From Silene latifolia (Eukaryota > Streptophyta > Magnoliopsida > Caryophyllales > Caryophyllaceae), in NCBI RefSeq assembly GCF_048544455.1, contig NC_133534.1, positions 221,554,292-221,618,291 of the forward strand: DNA of 64,000 bases, read 5' to 3'. Positions within the stretch are counted from its first letter, which is position 1. Each line of letters opens with the position of its first letter. A program made the position numbers and the translations under genes. Below, piece by piece: positions 35,410 to 47,300 of the stretch. The notes under the pieces were generated by a model. The model worked only from the letters and a program-made list of their open reading frames with translations, was not told the DNA's origin and did not search any database.

Positions 35410-38400
35410 ATGACTAATCGAGGTATGTGTCTTAATCTTGCATTAATCATCCGTATTTGTCGAATTTCGAGCCGCAAGAACTAGGGTTTTCAACCCATTT
35501 GATCGAAAATTTGGGGCTTTTCCCCCAATGGATTTGCTTTGCCAAATTGGTGCTAGGAATGGATAATAGGTAATGTTAGGAACATAACCATGTATTTGCT
35601 TTGAATTTTCATCGAGTTTTGAGCCCTTGAGCGAATTTTGAGACGGTTTCACAGCTAAGATCGTAACTTGCTTCGAAAATGGCCTTAGGATTGCCCATTT
35701 GTGATGAAATTTGATATTTGGGACCCTTGGATGATGGGTAAACTTTCTACCATCTTGGAAGTTTGGTTTGTGACAACTTTTTCAGGACACTCTTCTAGGG
35801 CATAACCGCCATTATAGCGAAATTTCGCGAATTTTCGACTTGAACCCGGAACTAGGCTTTGACTCGGACTTGACTTGACCCAATTTGTCACATGAGTGAT
35901 TGAATTGGTGAGAACATGGCCAAGGATGGCCAGAAATGGGGAATTCCCGGGCCTCGAAGGCTCGAAAATTTCTTAACAAAGGTTTGTCGTCATATGATGC
36001 GGCCTGGATTTGCTTTAACGTTGCAGGTGACGATGCTTCTACTTCTGGGAGGGATTCCATGGATGTAGACGCTGCTGTTGTTGAGGAGGCTTTGGAGCAG
36101 GCCTTCACCGCTGCGGTGATGGCTGCTGCAGACGAGGTTCCCGAGGAGGAGGCCGCTGATGAGGAGGAGATTCCGAGACGGGCCCACCTCGGACGAGGGG
36201 GTCGTCAGCTGAGAGGAGCTCCCGCGTGGGCTGAGACCTGGGAGAGTAGGCACCTTGTGTGGGCTGCAGAGGGTCATTTGTCCTACAGGACGGTGAAGAG
36301 CTTGGTAAATAGGAATTCCCTAACTCATTACCTATTCTCTTTTATTCTTTTGTTCAAATTTCCTGCAAATTTCAGTCAAAACTAAAGATAGCTTTATTTC
36401 GAATCATAATAGGAGGCTGGGAACATCCGGTCGTTCTCGGGGTACACGACGGCGATGGAGCACTACGAGCGGCTGTCGGCGGAGGAGAGAGCCATGATCG
36501 AGCGCGGAGCGTTTGGTCCTCTGGTTCAGGTCTGGAGGGATATCGTGAAGAGGAAGTTGCGGGCCAACCTTAGCCTGGTCCGCGCTTTCTTGGATCGATT
36601 TTGGGATACGACTTCCACATTTCACCTGCCTTTTGGTGAGGCGGGAGTCACCTTGGAGGACTACGGCATGATTTCTGGTCTGCCGCGTGGGACTAAGGAG
36701 ATGGTGTGGCCGGAGACTGGCATGAGGGCGGATTCGGCCGAGGCGAGGAGGTTGATCGGCTGGAACCTGTCGCCGAAGGCTGTTGCGGTGCCGGGTTTGG
36801 TACCCAGTACCTACGTTCGAGATTACTTTGCGGGGAAGACCCCGGCATCGGTGGTGATCGATGGGAGGGAGACGGCTCCCCCTCCTTGTCTGGTGACGAG
36901 GGCTCGTATGTGGCTTTGGTGGTTCTTGTCTTGATTTACCTCGGAGACAAGGGTGAGAGGTCTGTCGACGAAGCTTCTCCCTTTCTTTTCGACCGAGCTC
37001 CCTAGGGCGTTGGGGACCGGGTCATCTGGTTTTGCGGTCCTCATCCGCTTTATGAGGGCCATGGTTCGTCCGGAGTTGATGGAGAAGGGGACTTCTCCTG
37101 CGCCGTCGGGCTCGGGCTACTTGTTGGAGGTATGAACCTTCCCTTAGGCCGCAGTCAATTTCTTTCTTTATCGACGACCGACGGATCGTCATTGATTATT
37201 ATGCTTTGCAGGCGTGGGTGTACTCTTACTTTCCGGGCCTCGCGCCCAGAGGACGGAGAGCCGCTGGGAGAGGGCCTACCCCGTGGTGAGGGATTGGGTC
37301 ATGTGCCGGACGAAGAGCAAGCGTTCTTCTCACAATGTCTACCGGCGGGATGTGAACGCTCTTCAGCTGAGCAGCGTGAGTATCCTATTTGTATGCACTT
37401 ATTCTTCTCATACTTTGTTTTAAATTGATCATAGGAATGATCTTTGCCTTTATATTGTCGCAGTGGGTGCCTGGACTTGGGCGGAGTACGCCTGGAGCGC
37501 CTCCTTTTGTCGCCGAGGTCCTTCGACCTAGGAGCTCGAGTCGGCCGCGTTGTGGACGTCGATGGGTCTGTGTGGTATCTGGGCGAGCGGTTAGCTCGTC
37601 AGTGTTTTCGGGGCGCGTTGACGGTTCCCGTCGATCCTCCTAGGACGATGTTTAGGGAGCCTTCTGAGGCTGAGAGGGAGGCGGACTTGGCTGGTGCTAA
37701 TGGCGACGACCTTCTTCTCCCTGACGAGGATTACTCGGCGTTCCTTTACGGGAGGTTGGCGTATTGGCCGGTAGTGGTGAGTATCTTTTGTTTCTTGTTG
37801 GATTTTGATTTTCGAGAATCGCGACGAAAGATCGTCGATTAACGAGAGCCATTTGTCTTTGCAGGAGGTTGAGGCGGCGGGCATCGAGCCTCCAGAGTAC
37901 CCCGAGACCCTCGAGTACACTGACGCTACTGGGAGGACGACGATCTCCGAGCTGCGTGACTTTGACGTGGCTGTGACGGATGCTGGCTTAGATGACTGGC
38001 AGCATCTGATTCGGAGGGTGAGTTCTTATTTTGCATAGTTTTCGTATAAGAACACATTTGATTGAACTTGTTCAGTTTACTGAGAATCCTTTTGAAACGC
38101 AGGTCGCGCCATCTCGGTTTGTGGCACTATGGAGGGTGGCCAACCGGCTACGAGCTACGGCCATCGAGGCACTCGTCGGCGGTCGAGGTCGTCAGGTATG
38201 AACCTCATTTATTTTTCCTTGATCTTTGGTTTTTCAGTTTTGCTTGAATTGATTGACATGAGCCAATTTCTTGTTGTCCACAGGCCGATCGTGAGCCGGA
38301 GCGAGAGTTGACCCAGTCTCGGGAGGAGACGGCTCGTTTGTCGAGGGAGCTCGAGTTTCGGGACGCCGAGATTGCCGCTCTTATGGCGAGGGTTGCCGAG

Positions 38401-38439
38401 CTGGAGGGTGCCCAGCAGAGATCCTGCGTGGTTTTGTAG
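35410..38439 (+). pseudogene. Antisense gene A: plant mobile domain (PMD) protein
   Basis: Runs opposite to gag-pol. Eight exons can be traced: 35410-35422, 36027-36304, 36413-37129, 37212-37375, 37464-37776, 37865-38017, 38103-38195 and 38284-38439, all with GT..AG. The central exon encodes a plant mobile domain (aminotransferase-like family): RAFLDRFWDTTSTFHLPFGE, then VTLEDYGMISGLP. An acidic Ala/Glu-rich N-terminus precedes it, and a coiled-coil end (ELTQSREETARLSRELEF) closes it. Frame changes near 36925, 36955, 37240 and in exon 5 break it. PMD proteins occur both in transposons and as plant gene-silencing factors (MAIN/MAIL family). Antisense ORFs after integrase are known in Tat elements; the function here is unknown. 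The 13-nt first exon is the least secure part. Confidence 0.75.
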
Positions 38440-38454
38440 ACTTGATTTTGAACA

Positions 38455-38555
38455 TTTTTGGATTTGTTTGGGCGCAAGCCCCCGCTTTTTTTGGACTTGT
38501 TTGGGGCGAAGCCCCGATTGCACACATTGGACTTGTTTGGGCGAAGCCCCCGCTT
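38455..38555. repeat. Three tandem hairpin units after antisense gene A
   Basis: Three units of roughly 33-40 bp contain 'ttggacttgtttggg' followed by GGGCGAAGCCC or a near copy. Each can fold into a GC stem. They begin 16 bases after the TAG of gene A. Confidence 0.8.
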
Positions 38556-39136
38556 GCTTGTATATTTGCCTTTTTTGTTGTATATACGACTTACCGAGTG
38601 CCTTTTCTTTGCCGGGTTGTGTTATTTGTACCGCAGTTAGCTTTTGAACAGTTTGGTAGACAACGGTTTACACCGTCATGCTGCCGAAATTTACATAGAA
38701 AAATCACGTAACACATACATTTTTATATACACATAAGGCCTTTAATTAGTGCAAAATGAGACTCGAAAGGACGTGAAAATGCAAAAATTTTGTCGGAAAT
38801 GACCGGACGGTAGGGAGGGTTACCCCCGAAAAAAAAAAAAAAAAAAAAAAAAAAGAAATCTATAAGTTAGAAAATGGAAAAAAATAGAATTTGAGAAAAT
38901 GAAATGACTAAGTAAATGTTGAAATAAGAAAGAATTAAAATGAAAACTAAATATAAAAGTGTGAGAAAGAATGGCGGAAAATGTCGATGTCGCCTCGAAA
39001 TGCGCGTTTGCGGATTAAGAAAACCTGAAGCATGGTAAACTTCTCGGATTTACCAAAATAAAATCCCGTAGGAATAGGAAATTATTCGTTTATAGAATTA
39101 GGAAAGATCCAAACGCGGAAATCACGAAGTGAGGGG

Positions 39137-39165
39137 GGAAGAGGCGCAGCCCAGTGCCGCGCTAC
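39137..39165. repeat. Single GC-rich palindromic cassette
   Basis: GAAGAGGCGCAGC..GCCGCGCTACCTGTTCC, about 50 bases upstream of a TATA box. It is related to the LTR cassettes. Confidence 0.75.
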
Positions 39166-39213
39166 CTGTTCCCAGCGTGTCGGTTTCGACGGATTTTTGA
39201 AACAAAGAATTAG

Positions 39214-39222
39214 TATAAATAG
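39214..39222 (+). promoter_or_regulatory. TATA box of antisense gene B
   Basis: TATAAATAG lies 100 bases before the ATG at 39322. The context ATTAGTATAAATAG is identical over 14 bases to the TATA region of the inner LTR (minus strand at 50763-50750), suggesting shared ancestry of the promoters. Confidence 0.65.
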
Positions 39223-39321
39223 AAGCGTCGACGAAGCTTTAAATCATATAATTCTTCCGTCTCTTCTTCGTCGATTCACACATAAAAACTCCCAATAAAT
39301 TTTCAAGAGAAAATTATCATC

Positions 39322-39989
39322 ATGAATACCTTAGAGATTCGCTTGAAGGAATGGACTAATGAGTTTTCGAACATTGAGAAACATGACATGGGTGCTTATA
39401 ACCTTGGGTCTTTGTTGAGTTTGAAACTCATTAAGGTTGTAAAACCGTTCTTGGATGCTTGCCTTGATTATTGGGACCCAAATTATCATGTTTTTGCGTT
39501 CCCAGGAGGTGACATTTGTCCTTTTAGGAGGAAATTTCGCTATTGGCGGGTGGGACCCCGAACATTTACCTGCCATCCCTTCTACTGCTCAAGGGTATAA
39601 GAGCAAGTTTAGAGATTTGCTTGGACTTACTAGACTTGAGGTAGATCGTCTCGTTACTCCGAAGGGCGTGAGGATGCTAGATTTTATAGACCGATTCATC
39701 AACAGGGCCGACCCTACTGTCTCTTATGTTGCTAGGAGGAGAGCATTTGGCTTCTGTTTGCTTCATGTTTATGTCTTTCAGGGACATGTTGATGAAGATT
39801 TGAGAGGTGATCCCCGTCTATTGGGTCTTATTGAGCAAATGGAGCTGCGCAGGAGCCCAGCTTGTCTATGCTTAGGGGAGATTATCTTGGGTTTGGACAA
39901 TAGGAAATCCAACCGCGATCTTCCATTTTTGGGGAGTCCCGTTATCCTACAGGTAAAAGACCCCCTTCTTTCTTTCCTTTTTTTTTTTC

Positions 39990-40028
<39 letters not shown>

Positions 40029-40739
40029 TGGGTGTCTAATACCTGTTTTTTGGTAGGTTTGGCTTATGGAACGGCTCCGATTGCTCGAGCCCCCAGTTCA
40101 TGCACTTTCCTATCATGCCCGTATGATTTCGATGAGGACACGGCTGTACATGGTGGACTTCACCCGGGTCTGCGATTATTGGAAGAACAAGCTGAAGAAT
40201 GATGATGGCCCGCTGATCAGGTGGGTCGTTCCGTGGTGGCACCTCAAGTCTGTCACTGGAGTGTCTTCTTTGGATCCTACTAGGTCCGTGCGCATTCCTG
40301 GATTGGAGTTTATGGTATGCATCTTTCCTGAGAGATTGATGAGGCAAGTCGGGTTGAAGCAGATGATCCCTAGGCTTGACACCGTTTCATGACTGCTATG
40401 GCGCTTACTACGAGAGCCGAAGAGAGTGGGCTATGAAGTGGGCTCAAAGAAACATGTGGTTCTTGAACTTCTCCTCCAATGCCTTGTGGGTGTCGGACTC
40501 TTATCTGAGGTGGAGGAAGGCCGCAACCCGGAAGAGCGCGAAAGGCGAGGAAGCGCGAGCCGTTGACTACAAGGTGCGCGAGGGAGAGGAAGAGAAGGAG
40601 AAGCATCCGATGAAGGAGAAGAAGAAGCCGGGTTCCAAGTCATTCATCCTTCGAAGAAATCGAAGACTACTCTGTCCGAGAGATGGTGGTTGGCAAGAAT
40701 GGAAGAGTCAGGCCTCGAGAAAGACCGTTGGTGATTAGG
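39322..40739 (+). pseudogene. Antisense gene B: DUF7745-like plant transposon protein
   Basis: Starts MNTLEIRLKEWTNEF. Exon 1 is 39322-39952 and exon 2 begins at 40057. The intron contains a long T-run (about 39985-40027), GTAAAA at the donor and TTGGTAG at the acceptor. Recognisable parts: LDACLDYWDPNYHVFAFPGG, LLGLTRLEVDRLV, then ARRRAFGFCLLHVYVF, resembling the uncharacterised DUF7745 family found around plant retroelements. A Lys/Glu-rich tail ends it. Frame changes near 39525-39545 and 40389 make it non-functional as read. It runs opposite to gag-pol and converges on it. Family assignment is from memory of typical sequences, so moderate; function unknown. Confidence 0.65.
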
Positions 40740-41357
40740 TCTGAAGTGGTGCAAGAGCGCCCGGCTCGAGGTCGTGACAAGAAATATGACAAGAACGACA
40801 AGGGCAAGGGAAAGATGGAGGAATAGCCCAAGTCTTATTTATTATTTGATTATTATTATTATTGTTGTAATAAGAAAGGGGGGATTTTTAGAATCCTAGC
40901 CTAGTCTATTTTTTTTATTTGCCGTATTATTATTATTAGAAATTGAATGAAATAAAAAGGTTAAGTGGTTATGAAACCGTTGTGATTTTCTTTAATTATT
41001 CTTGTCGAATTTCAAATGCAATGCAAATGTCCTTCTATTTACATTTTAAATATAATGGTGGGTTGAATCCCGTGAAGGATTGCCTACGTATTCACTTAAA
41101 AAGCGAAATCAAACCCTTGCGCGTAGTTCGAGTAAATGTAAAAGAATAATTGTTCGAAGCAAGAGCTTGTAATGAACATAGAAAATAAGCATGAGCCTTT
41201 GCTTACTCGGGAGGTGCGAATTTAGTTTGTTTGATGATATGAGGATGACAAGTTTGCCAAGATGCAAGAGCATAGTGACATTCAAATGGCCCGGGGCGTT
41301 TATTTAGTGCCGCAAGAGCGACACGTAGGTTTACGCGAGGCGCGTTTTTGTTCTATT
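40740..41357. other. Convergent gap between antisense gene B and pol
   Basis: About 600 bp between two converging genes, so both 3' ends must lie here. It contains an ATT/TATT-rich tract at 40840-40935. No gene. Confidence 0.55.
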
Positions 41358-42962
41358 CTAGGCATAGTATCGTTTCAGTTGGTCGAGATTTGTGGGGTTT
41401 GAGAACTCATTCCCGTCTAGGTCTGTGATTCTAACCGCACCCCCTGGGAGTATTGATTTGACTAGATATGGTCCGGCCCAGTTAGGTTTGAATTTTCCCC
41501 TTGGGTCGACAGGTAAAAGAGCTCTGACCGATTTGAGAACTAAATCTCCTTCTTTGATGTTTCTTGGCCTAACCCTTTTGTTAAAAGCTCGTTTGATACG
41601 TGCTTGATATGTTTGGACATTATGTAAGGCACGAAGCCTACGTTCATCCAGGAGGATGAGTTCTTCGTATCTATCTTTCTTCCAATCGGCCTCCGGGATT
41701 TGACTCTCTAGTAGGATGCGCAAGGATGGTATTTCTAGCTCGACTGGTTGTACGGCTTCCATGCCGTAAGTCAAATAGAAAGGAGTAGCCCCAGTGGGCG
41801 TCCTGACAGATGTTCGATACCCCCACAAAGCGAAGGGTATTTTGCTTGGCCAATCTCTATAATTGTCAGTCATTTTCTTGAGGATTGTGACGACATTATT
41901 GTTAGCCGCTTCTACCGCGCCGTTAGTCTGTGGTCTATAGGGCGATGAGTGATGATGCTTGATCTTGTACTTGGCTAGCAATTGTTCGGTTTCGGCTTGG
42001 AAATGGGACCCATTATCGCTAATGATCTCATGCGGGCAACCATATCGGCAGATGATGTTATTTTGTATGAATTTGGCTACATTTTTGGCCGTAAGAGTGG
42101 TGTAGGAAGCCGCTTCTACCCACTTGGTGAAGTAGTCAATTGCTACTAGGATGAAACAATGACCTCCTGTTCCGGCTGGGGTTATTTTCCCAATTATGTC
42201 AATTCCCCATGCGGAGAATGGCCAAGGAGATGTCATCATATAGAGCAACGAAGGAGGGACATGTTGTACATTCCCGAAGATTTGGCAATTGTGGCAATGT
42301 CTCACATATTTGATGCAATCGGATTCCATTGTGGTCCAATAGTACCCTAGACGTGTGATTTTCTTTGCCATCATAGGTCCACTCATATGAGGACCGCATT
42401 CTCCGTCGTGGACTTCTTCCATCACCTTTCGTGCCTGTGAATGATCAAGGCAACGTAGGATTACACCAAGAGGTGTTCTTTTGTATAATTCTCCTTGCAT
42501 GAGAACGTATTGTGAAGACAATAGGCGTATAGCTCGTTGTCCCCTCTTGTCCATATCTGGTGGATAGGTACCATTAAGCTTGAAGTTCAGGATTGCTTGG
42601 AACCAGGGTTCCTGTGCGATTTCTTCTTCATCGGTAATTTGATGTACATAGGCCGGCTCCGACCGTCGTTCGATACACAAAGGCATTTCCATCATGTAAT
42701 CTGGCATGTTTATCAAAGATGCAAGTTTCGCAAGAGCGTCTGCAAATTGATTTTCTTCTCGAGGTAGGTGTAAGTAGGTTACGTGATCAAAGAATTGAGC
42801 GACTTGGTCTATCCTTGCCTGATAGGGTGCTAGGCTTTCACTTCGGATTTTCCAGGATCCCGTAACTTGGTTGATGATTAGTGACGAATCTCCATGCACT
42901 CGGAGATTTTTGATGCCTAAGCTTACTGCCGCTTGTAGTCCAATTAGACAAGCCTCATACTG
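41358..42962 (-). pseudogene. Inner RNase H end and integrase
   Basis: The frame continues from the RNase H part after a TAG at 42963-42965. It has RVHGDSSLIINQVTG of RNase H, the zinc-binding HDGECGPHMSG..CHNCQ of integrase, and the catalytic triad in DIIG, SDNGSHF and EAANNN, all present. The C-terminus ends TNLDQLKRYYA. The 513-codon stretch from 42899 is undamaged. Without the upstream stop this would be a normal Tat-type integrase. Confidence 0.9.
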
Positions 42963-43735
42963 CTAGGCGTTGTTTGTCACCTCGAAGTCGAGTTTGACAG
43001 CAATCGGTGTATGCTCACCTTCAGGAGAAATGAGCAACACTCCTATCCCAAATCCTCTTAGGTTTGATGCTCCATCAAAGTATAGGTCCCAGGAGTCTAC
43101 ATCTGTTTGAAGTATATCCTCGTCGGGAAATGACCAAGTATCTATGGTTTGTGCGTCGTTGATGGGATTTTCTGCGAAGAATTCGGCGACGGCGCGACCC
43201 TTTATTACTTTCAGTGGCACGTATTTGAGGTCAAATTCCGAGAGCATCATGGTCCATCTTGCCAGGCGTCCGTTGAGGACAGGTTTCTCGAAGAGGTATT
43301 TGACTGGATCCATTTTGGAGAATATCTTGACGGAGTAGCTAAGCATGTAGTGACGTAGCTTCTTTGTTGCCCACACAAGAGCGAGGCATGTCTTTTCGAG
43401 TTGTGAGTATTTGCACTCGTATTCCAAGAATTTCTTACTTAGATAGTAAATAGCTCTTTCTTCACTTCCTACGGTTTGAGCTAGCATGGCACCCATGGCG
43501 GTTTTTTTCGTGAGATACAAACCAAGAGGTTGATCTTGTTGTGGTGGCATGAGCACTGGTGGTTTAGCCAATATCTCCTTGATTCGGTCAAACGCCTTTT
43601 GACAATCATCATCCCACATGGTGTGGTTTGTTTTCTTGAGTTTCTTGAAGATAGGGTCGCAAATCATCGTAAGTTTCGATATGAATCGACTTATGTATTG
43701 AACTTTTCCCAGGGAATCCTCGACTTCTTTTTTGT
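42963..43735 (-). pseudogene. Inner RNase H domain
   Basis: From about 43667 the frame runs QKAFDRIKEILAKPPVL, YLSKKFLEYECKYSQLEK, and the RNase H start YFDGASNLRGFGIGVLL. It ends in the TAG stop at 42963 after EVTNNA. A frame change near 43730 separates it from reverse transcriptase. Confidence 0.85.
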
Positions 43736-44335
43736 TTGAGGTTGTGGCATTTCAATCGAGCTTTGATTTTGGAAGGATCTATTTCTATACCTCGTTGGCT
43801 AACGACGTATCCTAGGAGTTTGCCCGATGTTACCCCAAATGTGCATTTCTGAGGATTGAGTCTCATGTTGTACTTCCGTAGCCTTGCGAAGAACTTGCGA
43901 AGGTTCGCAATATGTCCCTCTCTCTCCTTGGATTTGACGATCATGTCATCTACATATACCTCAACTTCTTTGTGCATCATGTCATGTAGGAGTGTAGTTG
44001 CGGTGCGTTGGTATGTAGCTCCGGCATTGATCAATCCGAACGGCATTACTGTATAGCAATAGGTTCCCCATTGGGTGACGAACGCGGTCTTATGCATGTC
44101 TTCCATGGCCATTTTGATTTGGTTATAACCCGCATATCCATCCATGAAGGATAGTAATGCGTGGTCTGCAGTATTGTCCACTAATATGTCGATGTGAGGC
44201 AGAGGGAAGTCATCTTTTGGACTCGCTTTGTTCAAATCCCTAAAGTCAACACAAACTCGGATTCTCCCATCCTTTTTGGGTACGGGTACTATGTTAGCTA
44301 CCCAGTCAGAATACTCGGAAACTTTGATGAACCGG
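43736..44335 (-). pseudogene. Inner reverse transcriptase
   Basis: Contains LNKASPKDDFPLPHID, FMDGYAGYNQIKM, VMPFGLINAGATYQR and the catalytic VYVDDMIVKS. The frame differs by one base from the gag-protease frame, at about 44335 where one G appears lost, and breaks again near 43765. Ogre elements have an intron between protease and RT; here the offset looks like a simple one-base loss, as adjoining sequence remains collinear. Confidence 0.88.
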
Positions 44336-47300
44336 CTTTGAATTGCTTATCAACTTCTTCCTTAATCTTTAGAGCCCATTCTGTTCTCATTCGTCGAAGC
44401 TTCGTTTCACGGAGTTTGAAACCCGGCTTGATCGGAATCCTATGTTCGGCGATATCCCTGTCGATCCCTGGCATGTCTTTATAGGACCAAGCGAAAACGT
44501 CTTTGAATTCATTTAGGAGGTCTATGAAATCGGCCCTTTCGGTAGAGCTCAAGGTAGTCCCTATCCTAAGTTCTTTGGGTTCTAGTTCGGTTCCTACGTT
44601 TATGGGTTCGGTGTCCTCAATTACTGGTCCCCCTTCCCCTTCCTGTAGTATTTCTTTGGCTACGTAGGGAGGTATTTCGGTCAAGTCTGGGTCTTGGTCA
44701 TCCTCAGTATCATCATAAACAGAATTGCACTCAAGATAACGCAAAGAGTAAGCAGAACCTGATTTATTCATATTAAGATTCGAGTAAAGTTGAAACAAAG
44801 AAGCCAACTGATCCATGGTCAGTGGCGGCAAAGGAACAGTAGTTGGGGCATTCCCCGAACTACCGTGACTACTTGATGCTAGGCTAGGAGAAACGAAAGG
44901 AGTGGGGATGACAACAGGAGTAGACTCTCTAATGACTTCTCTAGACTCTGACTCTGACTCCGACTCCGACTCTGATTCTGATTCGAATTCGTCGTCTTTT
45001 GGTTCTTCTTTGAACATCTCTCCTTCTCCAGTGGTGAGCTTGAAGAGTCTTCCTTGATTGTTGGTCCATTTGATTGATTTTCTCCATCCTTTCTGCTGTT
45101 TTGTGTCGATTTCTGTGATCAATGCGGTGGGGTTGAAGCGATCGTCTTGAAGTATCGTAGTAATGATCTCATCCTGCGCGGCCTTAACAAATCGGTCCTC
45201 TCCAAACAGGAGGCTTACAGCTTGCTCGTCTAAGCAAGGTGCTTGACGGGTTTTGACGGTAGGAACCGTTTCTGGAGGGATGAAGTAGCAATCGTGAAAG
45301 ATCTCGATTCCGGCTAACTTCCTCTCAAGGTAATGCCAAGGTTCGGGAAACCCGTGAAAGAGTTCTGAACTTACTTCTTGAACGAAGTATCCATTTAAGG
45401 TGGGGAGATATGGCCTCATTTGGACTCCTACATACTTGCGATTTTGGACTTGGGCAAGCATTTCGAGAACTTCTTCTGTTGTGGGTTTGTATCCTAGTCC
45501 AAGTGGTATTCTCGATGAGTTGCCTTTCTTGTATGGCGCGAAGGCGTTCTTCCGAATCGGGTTCAAAGGCATTCCAGGGAAGTATCCCTGATTTTTGAGT
45601 ATGTGGTTGACCACCAAGTTAGAGTAGGGATTATAGTATAAGGGTGCCAACTCACTTTCTATGACATTTACACTTTGGAAGCCCCCAAGTTCGTATATGG
45701 GATCCGCAAGGACTTGATTGTTCGATTGTTTCTCGATTATTGCCTTGATGGGTGACGAAGTGATCGTCACTACTTTGCCATTGAGTGGGATCTTGATCTT
45801 TTGGTGAAGGGTGGATGTTACTGCTTTGGAAGCGTGAATCCAAGGCCTTCCCAGAAGTATATTAAATGAAGCTTCGATGTCTACTATTTGGAAGTTGACT
45901 TTTCGCTCGATTGGTCCCGTGGCTATGGTTAGGCTAGCAAGTCCAACTACTTTTCGTCGTGTACCGTCATATGCACGCACACCTTGGTTGGTGGGAGTCC
46001 AATCCGACTTTTTCATGCCTAACTTGTATGCCGTTTTGAGGGGTATGACGTTGACCGCGGAGCCATCATCTACCAAAGTCATTGGCACATTCTTCTTTAG
46101 ACAAATGACGGTGATGTATAGAGCAAGGTTGTGACTAGCGCCAAAACGTGGCAAGTCTTCGTCTGAGAAAGTAATAGGATTACTTAGCTTCGGTGATTCT
46201 TGGAAGACCAAGTTGACTACATCTTCAGGAGTGGAGTTATGTGCTACACTTAGCTTGGCCAAAGCTTGCAGTAAAGCTTGGCGATGTGGGAATGAGCTTG
46301 CTATTAGTTGCCAGACTGAAAGATCAGCCTTGGTCTTCTGTAATTGCTTGAGCAAATGATCAGTGGGGTCGTCTTCGTTGTCATTTGGTGTGATGACATT
46401 GGTTGGACCGTTTTGAGTGGTGCTTTGGTATGGGCGACCCGAACGAGTTAGGTGATCCACATCTTGGTCTTTGCCATTTTGGACTATCTCCTTGACTACG
46501 GAGTTTTCAATGAGATACTCGTCCTCATCATTATCGGCCCAAACCCCATTGATTGCAGCTAGTTCTCTCATTCTTATGATGTCACTTTCTAGTCGTATGA
46601 TTTGATCGACTAGTCTATCAACCACGGTGACTACTTCTTGCATAGTGGCATTTTGAGAGAAGATTAGTGGCGCATGTTCTTCGGGTATCGCGTTGGGATT
46701 GCGTAAGGTTGTTACCATGCTCTCTAGCTCCCAAACTTGTCTATCTACACTCCTTGCCCACGTGATGAAGTCGGAAATGGTAGGGGAGATAGTAGAGTAG
46801 AACCCTTCGTTCTCAATTGCATGAATTTCATTTTCGGTGGGAGAAATGAGGTGTGAGCAATCTAAGGTAGATTCATCACTTGTAATCACTAGAACTCCAA
46901 GAGGATTCTGAGTGTTGTTGGGTTTACCTCCCGGTGGTATTGGGAGTCGGCCATCTTCAATCATATCTTGAAGCACGTGTTTCAACTTGTAGCATTTTTC
47001 TGTGTCGTGCCCTTTGCCCCTATGGTATTCACAGTAGGATTTTTCGTCCCAGAACTTGGACTTCCTTTCGGGTTCGGGAGTAGGTCCAATGGGTTGGAGT
47101 TTACCTTGCTTCATTAGCCTTTTTAGAGCGTTGGAGTAAGTATCCCCGAGGTTTGTGAACTTCCTTGGTGGGCTAGTTTTCTTGGATGGCTCAAGAAGGT
47201 TAACCTCATCGGTCTTGCTACTAGAGCCGTATGAACGACTCGTGGACCCTTGATATCCTCGACCTACCGTTTTGGACAAGAGTCCTTTACGGATGTCATC

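Larger units (their letters stand above)
38556..39321. other. Region between antisense genes A and B
   Basis: Contains a 24-base A-run (38829-38854), a palindromic cassette (39137-39165) and the TATA box of gene B. No gene is seen. Confidence 0.6.

Noticed and set aside
44298-44340. Ogre-type intron between protease and RT
   Set aside because: Sequence is collinear across the point; a single lost base explains the frame change, and no intron-sized insert exists.
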